Positions 53,431 to 62,213 of a stretch of 64,000 bases of DNA are shown one piece after another; the first letter of the stretch is position 1; each line of letters starts with the position of its first letter. The DNA is from Plasmodiophora brassicae. Lineage: Eukaryota; Endomyxa: Phytomyxea; Phytomyxea; Plasmodiophorida. The notes beneath the pieces were generated by a model. The model searched no databases, was not told where the DNA came from, and saw only the letters and a program-made list of their open reading frames with translations. A program made the position numbers and the translations under genes. Location: NCBI GenBank assembly GCA_036867785.1, contig CP145421.1, positions 1 to 64,000 on the forward strand, written 5' to 3'.

Positions 53431-55283
53431 TTACTCGGTGGGCGCCCGTTTCGACCACAACGGCGCCTTCGGCACGAGCGTGTGCAGGGTCTGGACGAGG
53501 GCGTCGAGGTTCTGCCCCCGCATGGCGCTGCCGACGACGATCGGGATTCCGGTGGCGAGGTTGGTCAGGCGGGCGACGTTCGCGGCGGCCGTGTTGGGCA
53601 TGCTGTCGACCTTGTTGGCGAAGATGACCGACGGGCGCCGCACCATCTCCTCGTTGTACGCCAGCAGCTCCTGGCGCAGGCACTGGAAATCGTCGATCGG
53701 GTCGCGCCCGTCCGTCTCGGCCATGTCCAGCACGTAGATCAGCACCTTGGTGCGCTCGATGTGTCGCAGGAATTTATGGCCTGCAGGCCGAGCGGGTCAG
53801 ATGTGCCAGTCGCGAACGCGGGGGGCAACGCCGACCGAGGCCCCGGTTCTCAGACGCGCCCTCGATCAGCCCGGGAATGTCGGCAATGGTGACGCGTGTC
53901 ATTTCCCGGTCGTCAAAGTCGAGGACGCACAGGTTGGGCTGCAGCGTTGTGAACGGGTACGACGCTGGCATGGCACGGGTTGAGTATATCAGGCGCGCCG
54001 GGCCCCCTGCAACTGAGCACAACCGTACCGATCTTTGGCCTCGCATTGCTCAAGGCTTTTAGCAAGCTGGACTTGCCGGCATTGGGCAGACCGACGAGAC
54101 CTGCGACGAATGCAGCGGTGGGTAAGGGCAGGCGCAGCACATGGCGGCTGACGTCCAATCGTACCGACGTCGGCCAGGGTCTTCAGTTCAAGCTCGATCC
54201 GGGACCGGGTGCCCTTCTTGCCGTGTTCGGGGATCTGCGTGATGCCTTTGACGAACCGCAGGTTGCCGGATCGATTGCCCATGCCACCCATGCCGCCCTG
54301 GGGAGACGATGAGCGCGTCCGATAAGTATTGTCGGCGCTGGGCCAGAATCTCGATCGCAACGAAGCGTACCTCGGCGACCGTCACTTGCTGCCCGTTTTC
54401 GACAAGGTCGCAGATCACGTTAAACTCCCGCTTCTTCTCGTCGGTAACGCCCTCTACGTCGTCCAAAGCATCGTTGTTTCCAGACGAATCAACCTCGTCA
54501 ACAAGGCCATCGTTTCCACCGGCCCCCGCAGCATGAACAACGTCGGATCCCTCGTCGCCATCAGCGTCCTCGGATCCGCCGACACCGTTGCCCACCTCCT
54601 CGACGTCATCCGCACCGGGGTCGACATCCCCATCGAACATGTCCATCCACTGGTCGTCATCGTCGGGTTCGTCCATCGACCTCAGCATGGTCCCGAGCGG
54701 CACCAGCAGGACGGTGTCCTTACCGCGTTTCCCGTGCGACAGGTCAGGGCCGCCGTTAGCGCCATCTGCACGCAGCCGGTTGTCAAACGCCGTTTGGAAT
54801 GGGGGTAGGAACGCGTAGACGAGAAACGTACTCTGCCCTTTGATATGGTGCGACGGCAACGACAAACCCATCATCGAGGACGACGCTCGAATGATGACAT
54901 CGCCGCCTACAACGCGCGTTCAACTGGCCGACCATTGCCGTCAGGTGCGCAGACGCGAGTACCTCGGCCGCCGTTGCCGCCATTGGCGCGACCGCGTTTC
55001 CCTGATCCAGGCCCGCCATCAGGATAACGACCGAGACGAGTAGAACCAGCAGCGTACCGTTACGCAGCCGCACCCAGCTGATGCAGCCCTGGCCGCCTCG
55101 CCCGCCGCTGACCACGATCTGCGCCATGTCCCGGAACTGCATGTCGACGATGCCGCTGTCCGGGTTGAGGCGGCGGACGCCTCGTCGGGCGACGTGCGCG
55201 ACCGCGCGACGACCCAGCAGCAACATACGCGCCCCGGTGACTGCTGCCGCCCGACTCCGCACCGGACGCCATTTCCGACGCAA
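53431..55283 (-). CDS. Obg/MTG2-type GTPase, probably mitochondrial
   Basis: Several minus-strand exons. N terminus basic and Arg-rich ([20 protein letters not shown]), fitting a mitochondrial presequence; then the Obg fold ([66 protein letters not shown]). The GTPase domain has [17 protein letters not shown] (G1), [19 protein letters not shown] (G3) and [10 protein letters not shown] (G4), with [20 protein letters not shown] between. Obg proteins help assemble the large ribosomal subunit. Unusual is an acidic insertion of about 60 residues ([19 protein letters not shown]) inside the Obg fold around 54.55-54.68 kb. At least four introns are needed; boundaries near 53.78 and 54.03 kb are the clearest. 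Met at about 55226 is an alternative start. Confidence 0.82.
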
Positions 55284-55337
55284 CGCGTCCTGAATGGCGC
55301 ACCCGGATGCATCCGCGGGACTGCGCGACTGGCCTTT

Positions 55338-55700
55338 GCAGCTTCACTGCAGTTTCACTGGCGACTGAGTTGCAGCTTCACTGGCTACAGCGTTGCAGCT
55401 TCACTGGCTACAGCGTTGCAGCTTCACTGGCTACAGCGTTGCAGCTTCACTGGCTACGGCGTTGCAGCTTCACTGGGCTACAACGTTGCAGCTCCACTGG
55501 GCTACAACGTTGCAGCTTCACTGGCTACAGCGTTGCAGCTTCACTGGCTACAGCGTTGCAGCTTCACTGGCTACGGCGTTGCAGCTTCACTGGGCTACAA
55601 CGTTGCAGCTCCACTGGGCTACAACGTTGCAGCTTCACTGGCTACAGCGTTGCAGCTCCACTGGGCTACAACGTTGCAGCTCCACTGGCTGCAGCGTTGC
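55338..55700. repeat. 23-24 bp minisatellite
   Basis: About 14 head-to-tail copies of gcagcttcactggctacagcgtt (23 bp), with a 24-bp GGGCTACAAC variant. Variants are arranged in the same order twice, showing a higher-order unit of roughly 140 bp. All three plus-strand frames stay open, reading LQLHWLQRCSFTGYSVAASL in turn; no gene is inferred. Confidence 0.95.
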
Positions 55701-55984
55701 ACCTGAACTCGGCGCGGGGTGCTGCCGCGTCACTCGGGATCCGATAACCTCGGGCTCTTTGCGGTAACGAGTGTCCGCGCCTGTCAGACGGAATCCACCA
55801 GTCGGGAGGCCATGCGTTGCCTCACGTGCCGTGATTCAACGTGGGGCGCAACGATGATGGGCATGATTCAACTAGGCGATCTTGGGATCAGGGGATCTCG
55901 ACCTGCACTGCTCGATGGAATCACACTGAAGTTATCTCCAGGCGTACTAAGTCTATTCGTCGACGAACGACGCGCGCGTGCTCG

Positions 55985-56953
55985 ATGGGGCAGCCGAACC
56001 ACCTACCGTCGTCCGGCCATCAAGCGACCACGCTGCTGGCGCCGACACGCTCCAAACCGCTCCAGACGCTGCCCCCGTCTTCGGCAGCCGCCCCGAAATC
56101 CGACCTGTCGGCGTACGAACCGGTGAAGACGCTGCGAAAGACGCTGCAGGGTTCGGTCGTCCTCATGCGGCATCGCTCGACCGGCGTCCGGTACGCGGTC
56201 AAGATCGCCCAGAAGCGCCTGGTGAACGCGGGCCGGTCCCTGTCGGGCGTTCGCGTCTGCGAGAACATCCAGCAGGAGGTCGCCCTGCTGCGCGACCTGT
56301 CCCGGACGCCCTGTGCCAACATCATCCAGATGGCCGACTGCATCGAGGATGACGACAGGTACATCGTGGTGATGGAGTACGCCGCGCGCGGCGAACTCTT
56401 CGATTTCGTCGAGGAGCGCGGCATGCTGACCGAGCCGAAGGCCAGGCAGATCTTTGCCGGCGTCGTCCACGGCCTGGAGTCCATGCACAACAGGTCGATC
56501 TGTCACCTGGACCTGTCCCTGGAGAACATCCTCCTTGCGGACGACGCGACGCCCAAGATCTGCGACCTGGGCCTGGCGCGCCGCCTGCCGCCGGCGTCGG
56601 GCGCCCCGTTCCAGGGCAGCATCAGCACGCGGCCCGGGAAGCTGTCGTACATGGCGCCCGAGGTGTACGTCGGCAGGGATTTCCACGGGACGCAGGCCGA
56701 CGTCTGGTCGCTCGGCATCGTCCTGTTCATCATGCTGTTCGGGTTCCCGCCGTTCGAGATCGCCGACTCGTCCGACATCCGGTACGATTTCATGCAGCGC
56801 CGGGGCCTGCGGGCGCTGCTCGACGAGTGGAAACTCGGCAGCCACGTCTCCCGGGACGCCCTGGACCTGCTGGCGGCGATCCTGCGCCCGGCGCACAGCC
56901 GCATCACCCTGGCGGGCATCATGCGGCACCCCTGGATGACCCGGGCCGCGTGA
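55985..56953 (+). CDS. Serine/threonine protein kinase, CAMK-like, with HLD catalytic loop
   Basis: Intronless frame of 322 residues from the Met at 55985. Kinase landmarks: YAVKIAQKRLV (Lys), a NIQQEVALLRDL Glu, hinge VVMEYAARGELFDFVEE, catalytic loop ICHLDLSLENILL, activation segment start ICDLGLARRL, KLSYMAPEVYVGRDF, DVWSLGIVLFIMLFGFPPF, and a final IMRHPWMTRA. HRD is replaced by HLD and DFG by DLG; the catalytic Asp and Asn and the metal Asp are kept, so it should be active. The HLD-x-S-LEN form is unusual and looks like a lineage-specific kinase expansion. Only a short N-terminal extension and no other domain is seen. The minisatellite lies 285 bp upstream. Confidence 0.85.
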   Translation: MGQPNHLPSSGHQATTLLAPTRSKPLQTLPPSSAAAPKSDLSAYEPVKTLRKTLQGSVVLMRHRSTGVRYAVKIAQKRLVNAGRSLSGVRVCENIQQEVALLRDLSRTPCANIIQMADCIEDDDRYIVVMEYAARGELFDFVEERGMLTEPKARQIFAGVVHGLESMHNRSICHLDLSLENILLADDATPKICDLGLARRLPPASGAPFQGSISTRPGKLSYMAPEVYVGRDFHGTQADVWSLGIVLFIMLFGFPPFEIADSSDIRYDFMQRRGLRALLDEWKLGSHVSRDALDLLAAILRPAHSRITLAGIMRHPWMTRAA

Positions 56954-57249
56954 TCGATCGGCGGCACACGCGAAGATAATTGAACACCAAGTCGATATCC
57001 CAGAGCGGCTGGCCGTGCTCGCCCCCCACCGGCTATGTACGTACGTAGGGAGGTACTCGCGTGCCCGCACCCGCACCCAGGTTCTAAATCCGGAAACGGC
57101 CTGGCGCGTGCTTCGTGGTGGCCATTGGGCGGAAATAGCATTCCGCAAGCGACCAACGACGAGGTGGAGACGCGCGCGCCTGCGCTTCTGCTGATAACGC
57201 GGCCGTACTCGGGTTAGACGGGGCGCTGACGCGGCGCCCGGTAATAGGG

Positions 57250-58350
57250 ATGGAGCGGGGTGCAGGTGCCCGGCGCCCGCATGTGGTGTACCGGTACATC
57301 GTGGCGCAGCGCGGCGGGTCCGCGTGCAGCGCGTTCGCCGCCACGTTATCGGCGCTGCTGACGTTGGCGGGCGTCGCGCTGGTGGTCCTGTCGCAGACCG
57401 GCCACATCCAGCTGCATGGCCCGCCGCCAGCAGCCAGCAGCGACAACCACAACAAGGATAACGACAAGCAGGTCGTGCAGGTGGCAACATCGGCAACGGA
57501 GCAGGAGAAGAAGGGATGGTTCCGGCGATACGTCCGGGATCAGCCGGTGACGACGGCGCTGGTCCTGGCCAACACGATCCAGTTCGTACGCGCGCGCGAC
57601 TGGGACAACTTCCTGTCGGCGCCGCACGCCCCGACGACCGTGTCGCTCGGCAGCGTCCAGGGCGTGTCGCCCGGCCGGGCCCTGAAGCAGATCGTCGGCG
57701 CCGCCTTCCATCACGGCAGCTTCCAGCACTTCGCCCTGAACATGCGGGCGCTGTGGTCGTTCGGCGCCGTCGTCGAGCGCGACCTGGGGTCGCTGAAGAT
57801 GCTCACCGTGTACCTGGCGGGCGTCCTGTCGGGGACGCTGACCGACTTCGCCTACCAGCAACGGGGCAAGTCCAGGTGGAACCCGGTGGTCGGCGCCAGC
57901 GGCGGCATCGTCGCCCTGATGGGCGCCAACGGCGTCACCTGGCCACTGTCGGGGACGCTGGGCCCCGCCCTCGTCCAGGTCGTCCTGCTGGCGCTGTTCG
58001 ACGGCCAGAAGCTCAAGTACATGGAGGCGCTGACCGACAGCGAGGTCATCCCGGAGGCCCTGCGCCAGGTCAGCCACCTGTCGCACCTGGGCGGCTGGGT
58101 CGTCGGCATCGCGTTCGCCAAGATGGGCGACAGCGTCGCGGCACCCGCCGTCGGCGCCCTGCTCGCCGTCCTCGTCCACCTGGTCGGCACCGGGGCCACC
58201 CAGCCCATGCGGGGCGACCACGTCATCAAGATGACCGGCAGGCCGCTGCCGATCATCACCGGCGTCATCAAGGACAACATCGCCCCTGTCGTCGACGCCC
58301 CCGTTGTCGACGCCCCCGCCGCTCTGCCGCCGCCCCCACCTCAATCATGA
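57250..58350 (+). CDS. Rhomboid intramembrane serine protease
   Basis: Single-exon frame of 366 residues with a first membrane segment at about residues 27-48 and a rhomboid core in the second half. Motifs: FHHGSFQHFALNMRALWSFG (HxxxxHxxxN), GASGGIVALMG with the catalytic Ser, and HLSHLGGWVVGI with the catalytic His. These residues form the Ser-His dyad that cleaves transmembrane helices. The N-terminal Lys/Asp/Asn-rich spacer and Pro-rich C terminus (PAALPPPPPQS) face the cytosol or lumen. It is not the PARL subtype (that gene is at 59.3-60.4 kb); location in the secretory pathway or plasma membrane is the simplest reading. Confidence 0.88.
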   Translation: MERGAGARRPHVVYRYIVAQRGGSACSAFAATLSALLTLAGVALVVLSQTGHIQLHGPPPAASSDNHNKDNDKQVVQVATSATEQEKKGWFRRYVRDQPVTTALVLANTIQFVRARDWDNFLSAPHAPTTVSLGSVQGVSPGRALKQIVGAAFHHGSFQHFALNMRALWSFGAVVERDLGSLKMLTVYLAGVLSGTLTDFAYQQRGKSRWNPVVGASGGIVALMGANGVTWPLSGTLGPALVQVVLLALFDGQKLKYMEALTDSEVIPEALRQVSHLSHLGGWVVGIAFAKMGDSVAAPAVGALLAVLVHLVGTGATQPMRGDHVIKMTGRPLPIITGVIKDNIAPVVDAPVVDAPAALPPPPPQS

Positions 58351-58440
58351 ATCATGATGATTCGTAGTCGAAGGTTATTAATAGGTCGGCGATTCGGGGA
58401 ACACTTCAGTCTGTGTATTGTGTGTGTACGCGTGCGTGCG

Positions 58441-59066
58441 TCAGGTGGCAACGGCGACAACGCTCCGGTCGGCGGCGTGCAGCACGCAGCGATCGACGCG
58501 CGTCCGCCACAAGGGCCATTGCTGCGAGGCGACGACGTGGACGACGCCGTCCTGGAGCGTGCCGCGCACGCCGAACACCATCTCGAGGCGGTGCGCCGTG
58601 ACCCAGGGGACGCCCGGGCGGCCCGTCACGACGCGCAGCCGCCCGTCGAACGTGATCGGCGCCCCGATCCGACCGACGATATCCCTGCGGGCCGGGGGGC
58701 GGCGGTCAGCGCCAACACACAGACGGGTGAGCGGCGGCCCCGATGACGATACCGGTCGCGTCGCAGGGCGCGCAGCGTCTGCGAGTAGAGCCGCGTGGGT
58801 TTCGGCGCCAGCAGGCGCCAGGCGGCGGGCGCGCAGCAGTACGCGGCGGCGACGGCGGCGCCGGTGACGCACCCGGTGGCCCACAGGGCCGGGTCGCTGA
58901 TCTGCCGGCGCGACCGCACCGGCCAGGTGACCGTCTGCGCCGCGCTGTACGCGGCCCGCGCGCCGACCAGCGTCACGGCGACCGCCGCCGCAACGCGCCC
59001 GGCCCGGCCGACCCGCGACACCGCCCGTCGACCGCTGTGCCACGCCTGGCGAACGCTTGACAGCAT
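58441..59066 (-). CDS. TIM21-like (or COA1-like) mitochondrial inner-membrane protein
   Basis: Two minus-strand exons, 59066-58753 and 58684-58441, joined across a 68-bp intron (GTATCG...CGCAG) to 185 residues. The N terminus is Arg-rich and uncharged for acid (MLSSVRQAWHSGRRAVSRVG), as in mitochondrial presequences. A membrane segment lies near residues 66-84 (WATGCVTGAAVAAAYCC). The C-terminal domain reads DIVGRIGAPITFDGRLRVV, then VHVVASQQWPLWRTRVDRC, resembling the lumenal TIM21 fold (a small 'G.I......G' start followed by beta strands and GTVH-like turn). TIM21 ties the TIM23 translocase to respiratory chain assembly. COA1 has a similar fold and is the main alternative. Confidence 0.6.
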
Positions 59067-59321
59067 TCCCGCTGGACGAATCGTCGTCGTCGTCGTCGTC
59101 GTTCCGAGTCCGGACTTCGCGCGTTTTTTTGGGGCGGCGCCTCATTTGGAGTCGCGGCGCGGCCCCCCCCGACCCGCCGCCGACCCGACCCGACCGTCCC
59201 ACTGCGAACTGCACCAGCGAACTGCGTGACGTGGGGGGCCCGCACGCGGGAACTGCCGGTACCGCAGCAGCGCGATGTCGTTGACGATCGGACGGCGCCG
59301 CGCCCATATCGTGTAGCGAGA

Positions 59322-60439
59322 TCAGTACGTGCCGGACGAGGGTGGGCGCCGGGCCGGCTGGACGCCAAGGCGGTCGGTGAGCCAGCGGCGCCGGTCCCAG
59401 GTCAGGTCCTTGAGCTTGGAGGCGTACAGGTACCCGGCGAGCAGGCCGCCCAGGTGGGCGGCGTGGTCGAACATCTGCCAGCCGAGCAGGATCCCGCAGG
59501 TGTCGAACGCGAACATGCCGGCCAGCGCCGCCCAGGCAGGGAACTGTGCCACGCAGGACGACGAATCAGGTTGCATGATCGCATGGGGACGCAACCGGGA
59601 GGGGCGCACCGAGACGAACGGCAGGAAGATGAGCATGAGCTGGGCGTCCGGGCGTAGCACCGTGCAGACGCTGACGAGGGCCAGGACGCCGCCCGATGCG
59701 CCCAGCGATGGTCGCAGGCGCCCCAGACGTGACGCGTAGACGTGGCTGAACACCGAGCTGGCGATGATCGACGACAGGTACAGGAAGCAGAACTGCTCCC
59801 GGCCGTACGTGTTGTGCACGACCGACCCGAACGACCTTTTGCATCAACGTCAGGGACCGGACGATCGACCACCCTGCTGCAGCGGTCACCGACCACAGCG
59901 CGATCATGTTGAAGGCCAGGTGGGCGCCGGACTGATGCGAGAACCTACAGGCGCCTCGCGCATTGCCATAAGCGCCGCATCGGGGACACACACACGATCG
60001 CGGTCGACCAGTACCCAGAGAGTAAATGTGGGACGATGCGCCGCGATTCAGGCCGGCTGGTGAAATACCGTTCGAGGACGCGTCGGATCGCGGGCGCCCG
60101 GACGTGCCACAGGCCGAACACGGCAGCGTTGGCGGCGGTCAGCACGGTCAGCGTCCTGGTCGTTTCCGACGAGGCGTCCCATTTCCGTTTCACCCGTTCC
60201 AGGACGGACTCGTGCTCGATCAGGACGAGGCCGCGCGCGGGCCGATCGGCCGGCCAGCGCATCCGTCGCCATCGCGGATCCGCTGACGTCGGCCGGCGCC
60301 GCTCGGCAACGGCGCAGGCGGCGAAGATGCCGACGACGGCCGCCCCCGACCACAGCACGTGCCGTCCGGACGGGTTCGTTCGCCCGGGCCGCGACGTCAC
60401 CATCGTGCTGAACAGGCGCCGCCCGAACGACGTCGCCAT
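59322..60439 (-). CDS. PARL: PARL-type mitochondrial rhomboid protease
   Basis: Minus-strand gene with three introns. Exon 1 begins at the Met at 60439 with a mitochondrial presequence (MATSFGRRLFSTMVTSRPGR); the frame opens ten codons earlier. It ends with VFGLWHVRAPAIRRVLERYF and SRPESRRIVPHLLS. Exon 2 gives FSHQSGAHLAFNMIALWSV, exon 3 FLYLSSIIASSVFSHV, LRPSLGASGGVLALVSV (catalytic Ser) and LMLIFLPFVS, and exon 4 AWAALAGMFAFDTCGILLGW then FDHAAHLGGLLAGYLY (catalytic His). GYSTF-like spacing and the DHAAHLGG block are PARL hallmarks. PARL cleaves membrane proteins such as PINK1 or PGAM5 in animals; targets here are unknown. The fourth intron boundary (59.52-59.59 kb) is in frame and could be retained. 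Confidence 0.88.
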
Positions 60440-60595
60440 CGACGAGTCAGAGCAACGCCGGGACTGCACCTCGCAACAAATGGCGAGGTGCCGTACGCGT
60501 TACGGACGTCGTATAGACGCCCGCTTTTGCTAATTTAAACCATAAACTCATAGATGACCTGTTTATATAAAACCGGGGCGTGCATATGCGGGGAC

Positions 60596-61432
60596 CTACT
60601 CCATCTCGCCGACGTCCTGTTCCTCGTAGTCGAGGTTGCCTTCGTTCTCCGCCTGCTCCATGCCGGACGTCATGCGGCGATCCTCGGCCCGCTCGGCGGC
60701 CTTCGTCTGCATCTGGTCGCGACGGGACCCGCCGAACTCCTCCTCGCGTTCCTGGTCGGCAGCCAGGCGGCGCTCCTCCGCATCGCGGTGCATCTGCTCG
60801 CCGCGCGCGCGTCCTCCCTTGCGCGCGATCTCGCGAACCTCCTCCTTGGGGCGGTTCGCAAAGTTGGCCGGGTTGGCGCGCTGCCCTGCAGAGCGAGTCT
60901 GCCCGCCGCCTTGTCCTTCTTCTTCTTCGCCCATGCCTTCTTGCTCGCCGCCTTCGTACTCGGGCTCGAGTTCCTCCTCGCGTTCCCGGTCCTCCGCCGC
61001 GTGGTGGCGCTGCTCGGCCTCGCGGTGCATCTGTTGGCCGCGCGTGCGCCCGCCCTTGCGCGCGATCTCACGAACCTCCTCCTTGGGGCGGTTGGCGAAG
61101 TTGGCCGGGTTGACGTCGGCGCCCGTGTGCGAGTGCTGGCCGCCCTTGCGTGCGATCTCGCTGACCTCCTCCTTGGGGCGGTTGGCGAAGTTCCCCGGGT
61201 TCACGTCCTTGCTGCCGCCCTTGCGGCCAATCTCGCTGACCTCCTCGCGCGGCCGGTTCGCGAAGTTCGCCGGGTTCACGTTCGCGCCCGCATGCGAGTG
61301 CTGCCCGCCCTTGCGTCCGATCTCGCTGACCTCTTCGTGCGGCCGGTTCGCGAAGTTGCCCGGGTTCGTCTCTTTGCTGCCGCCCCGGCGCCCGGCCGTC
61401 TCTCCCTCACGGTTCGATGCCGTCGTCGTCAT
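60596..61432 (-). CDS. KGG-repeat (Con-10/GsiB-like) stress protein
   Basis: Intronless minus-strand frame of 278 residues. Five copies of the N-P-(G/A)-N-F-A-N-R-P-x-E-E-V-x-E-I-x-R-K-G-G motif occur, for example NPGNFANRPKEEVSEIARKG, separated by QHSHTGAD- or SKDV-type linkers. The motif is that of PF10685 (KGG), found in bacterial GsiB and fungal conidiation protein Con-10, both linked to drying, osmotic stress and spores. The fifth repeat is set apart from the first four by an acidic, Gln-rich stretch (EQEGMGEEEEGQGGGQTRSA). Extremely hydrophilic, no Cys; a desiccation or resting-spore protectant is likely. Repeated ends of the gene (REIARKGG(R)TRGQQMHRE and similar) show internal duplication. 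Confidence 0.88.
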   Translation of the reverse strand: MTTTASNREGETAGRRGGSKETNPGNFANRPHEEVSEIGRKGGQHSHAGANVNPANFANRPREEVSEIGRKGGSKDVNPGNFANRPKEEVSEIARKGGQHSHTGADVNPANFANRPKEEVREIARKGGRTRGQQMHREAEQRHHAAEDREREEELEPEYEGGEQEGMGEEEEGQGGGQTRSAGQRANPANFANRPKEEVREIARKGGRARGEQMHRDAEERRLAADQEREEEFGGSRRDQMQTKAAERAEDRRMTSGMEQAENEGNLDYEEQDVGEME

Positions 61433-62213
61433 CGTCGTCGTCGGTTGTCGCCGCTCTCAAACGCACTGCCTCGCTTGCAACGTCGGTCGCCCCGTCGATT
61501 TGTCGTAATGACCACGCCCCGGGCGGGCGGTGCGCTTACCGTGCCCGCCGTTCCCAACGCTCGGGTCGGCCCCGAAAATCGGGGCCCCGACGGATCGGAG
61601 AGGTCGGCCAGCAACCGCCGCTGCCTATCGTGGAGGGCGCGCCCGCGGCAGGACCTTCCCCGGGTCGGCATCGCACACGCGACGGGCCATCAGGCGTTCG
61701 GAAGTTTCCCCCGGGTCGGCATCCCACTCGATCCGGTTTCGGGCCCGGACCGCAACGGCGTCCGCCCTCCGGATCGGCGAAGGCTGTCGTCGGCTCGGAG
61801 GACGCCGGCGCGGCAAATGGCAATCGCACCAGTGCTGTCGGATCGGGCGACGTTCCCGTGTATTGTACCCGACGTGTAGAGGCGGGGAATGTTCCGCGGC
61901 AGCGTTGCACCCGCGACAGGTTTCGTGCATGGCCCCTGTCGCGGTGTACCGAAGTGGGGCCAGCGCGTGCCGATGCAGGCAGCGGGAGAGGCGCTCGGGG
62001 GGGCCCGAACAACAGGGGGGTGGGTTGCATTCGAGTCGACGACGGGCAGTCGCAGCCCTGAAGCCCCCGGCCGGTCGGGTGACGATCCAGCGCGACGTCC
62101 AACGCGGCCGTGTGGGGTACGTTCTTCTGGAATCGACCAGACCCACGCGCGCGCCGTCGACACGTTGTACTCGCAGACGACCCCGCTGGGCACGTTCGGG
62201 AACCGCATAGAGG
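61433..62213. other. Intergenic, divergent promoters
   Basis: About 780 bp between two genes transcribed away from each other. A short repeated phrase (cccgggtcggcatc) occurs twice near 61657 and 61711. No gene was recognised on either strand. Confidence 0.5.

Noticed and set aside
55307-55767. Open frames across the 23-bp minisatellite
   Set aside because: All three frames are open for the same trivial reason, so none is evidence for a protein.
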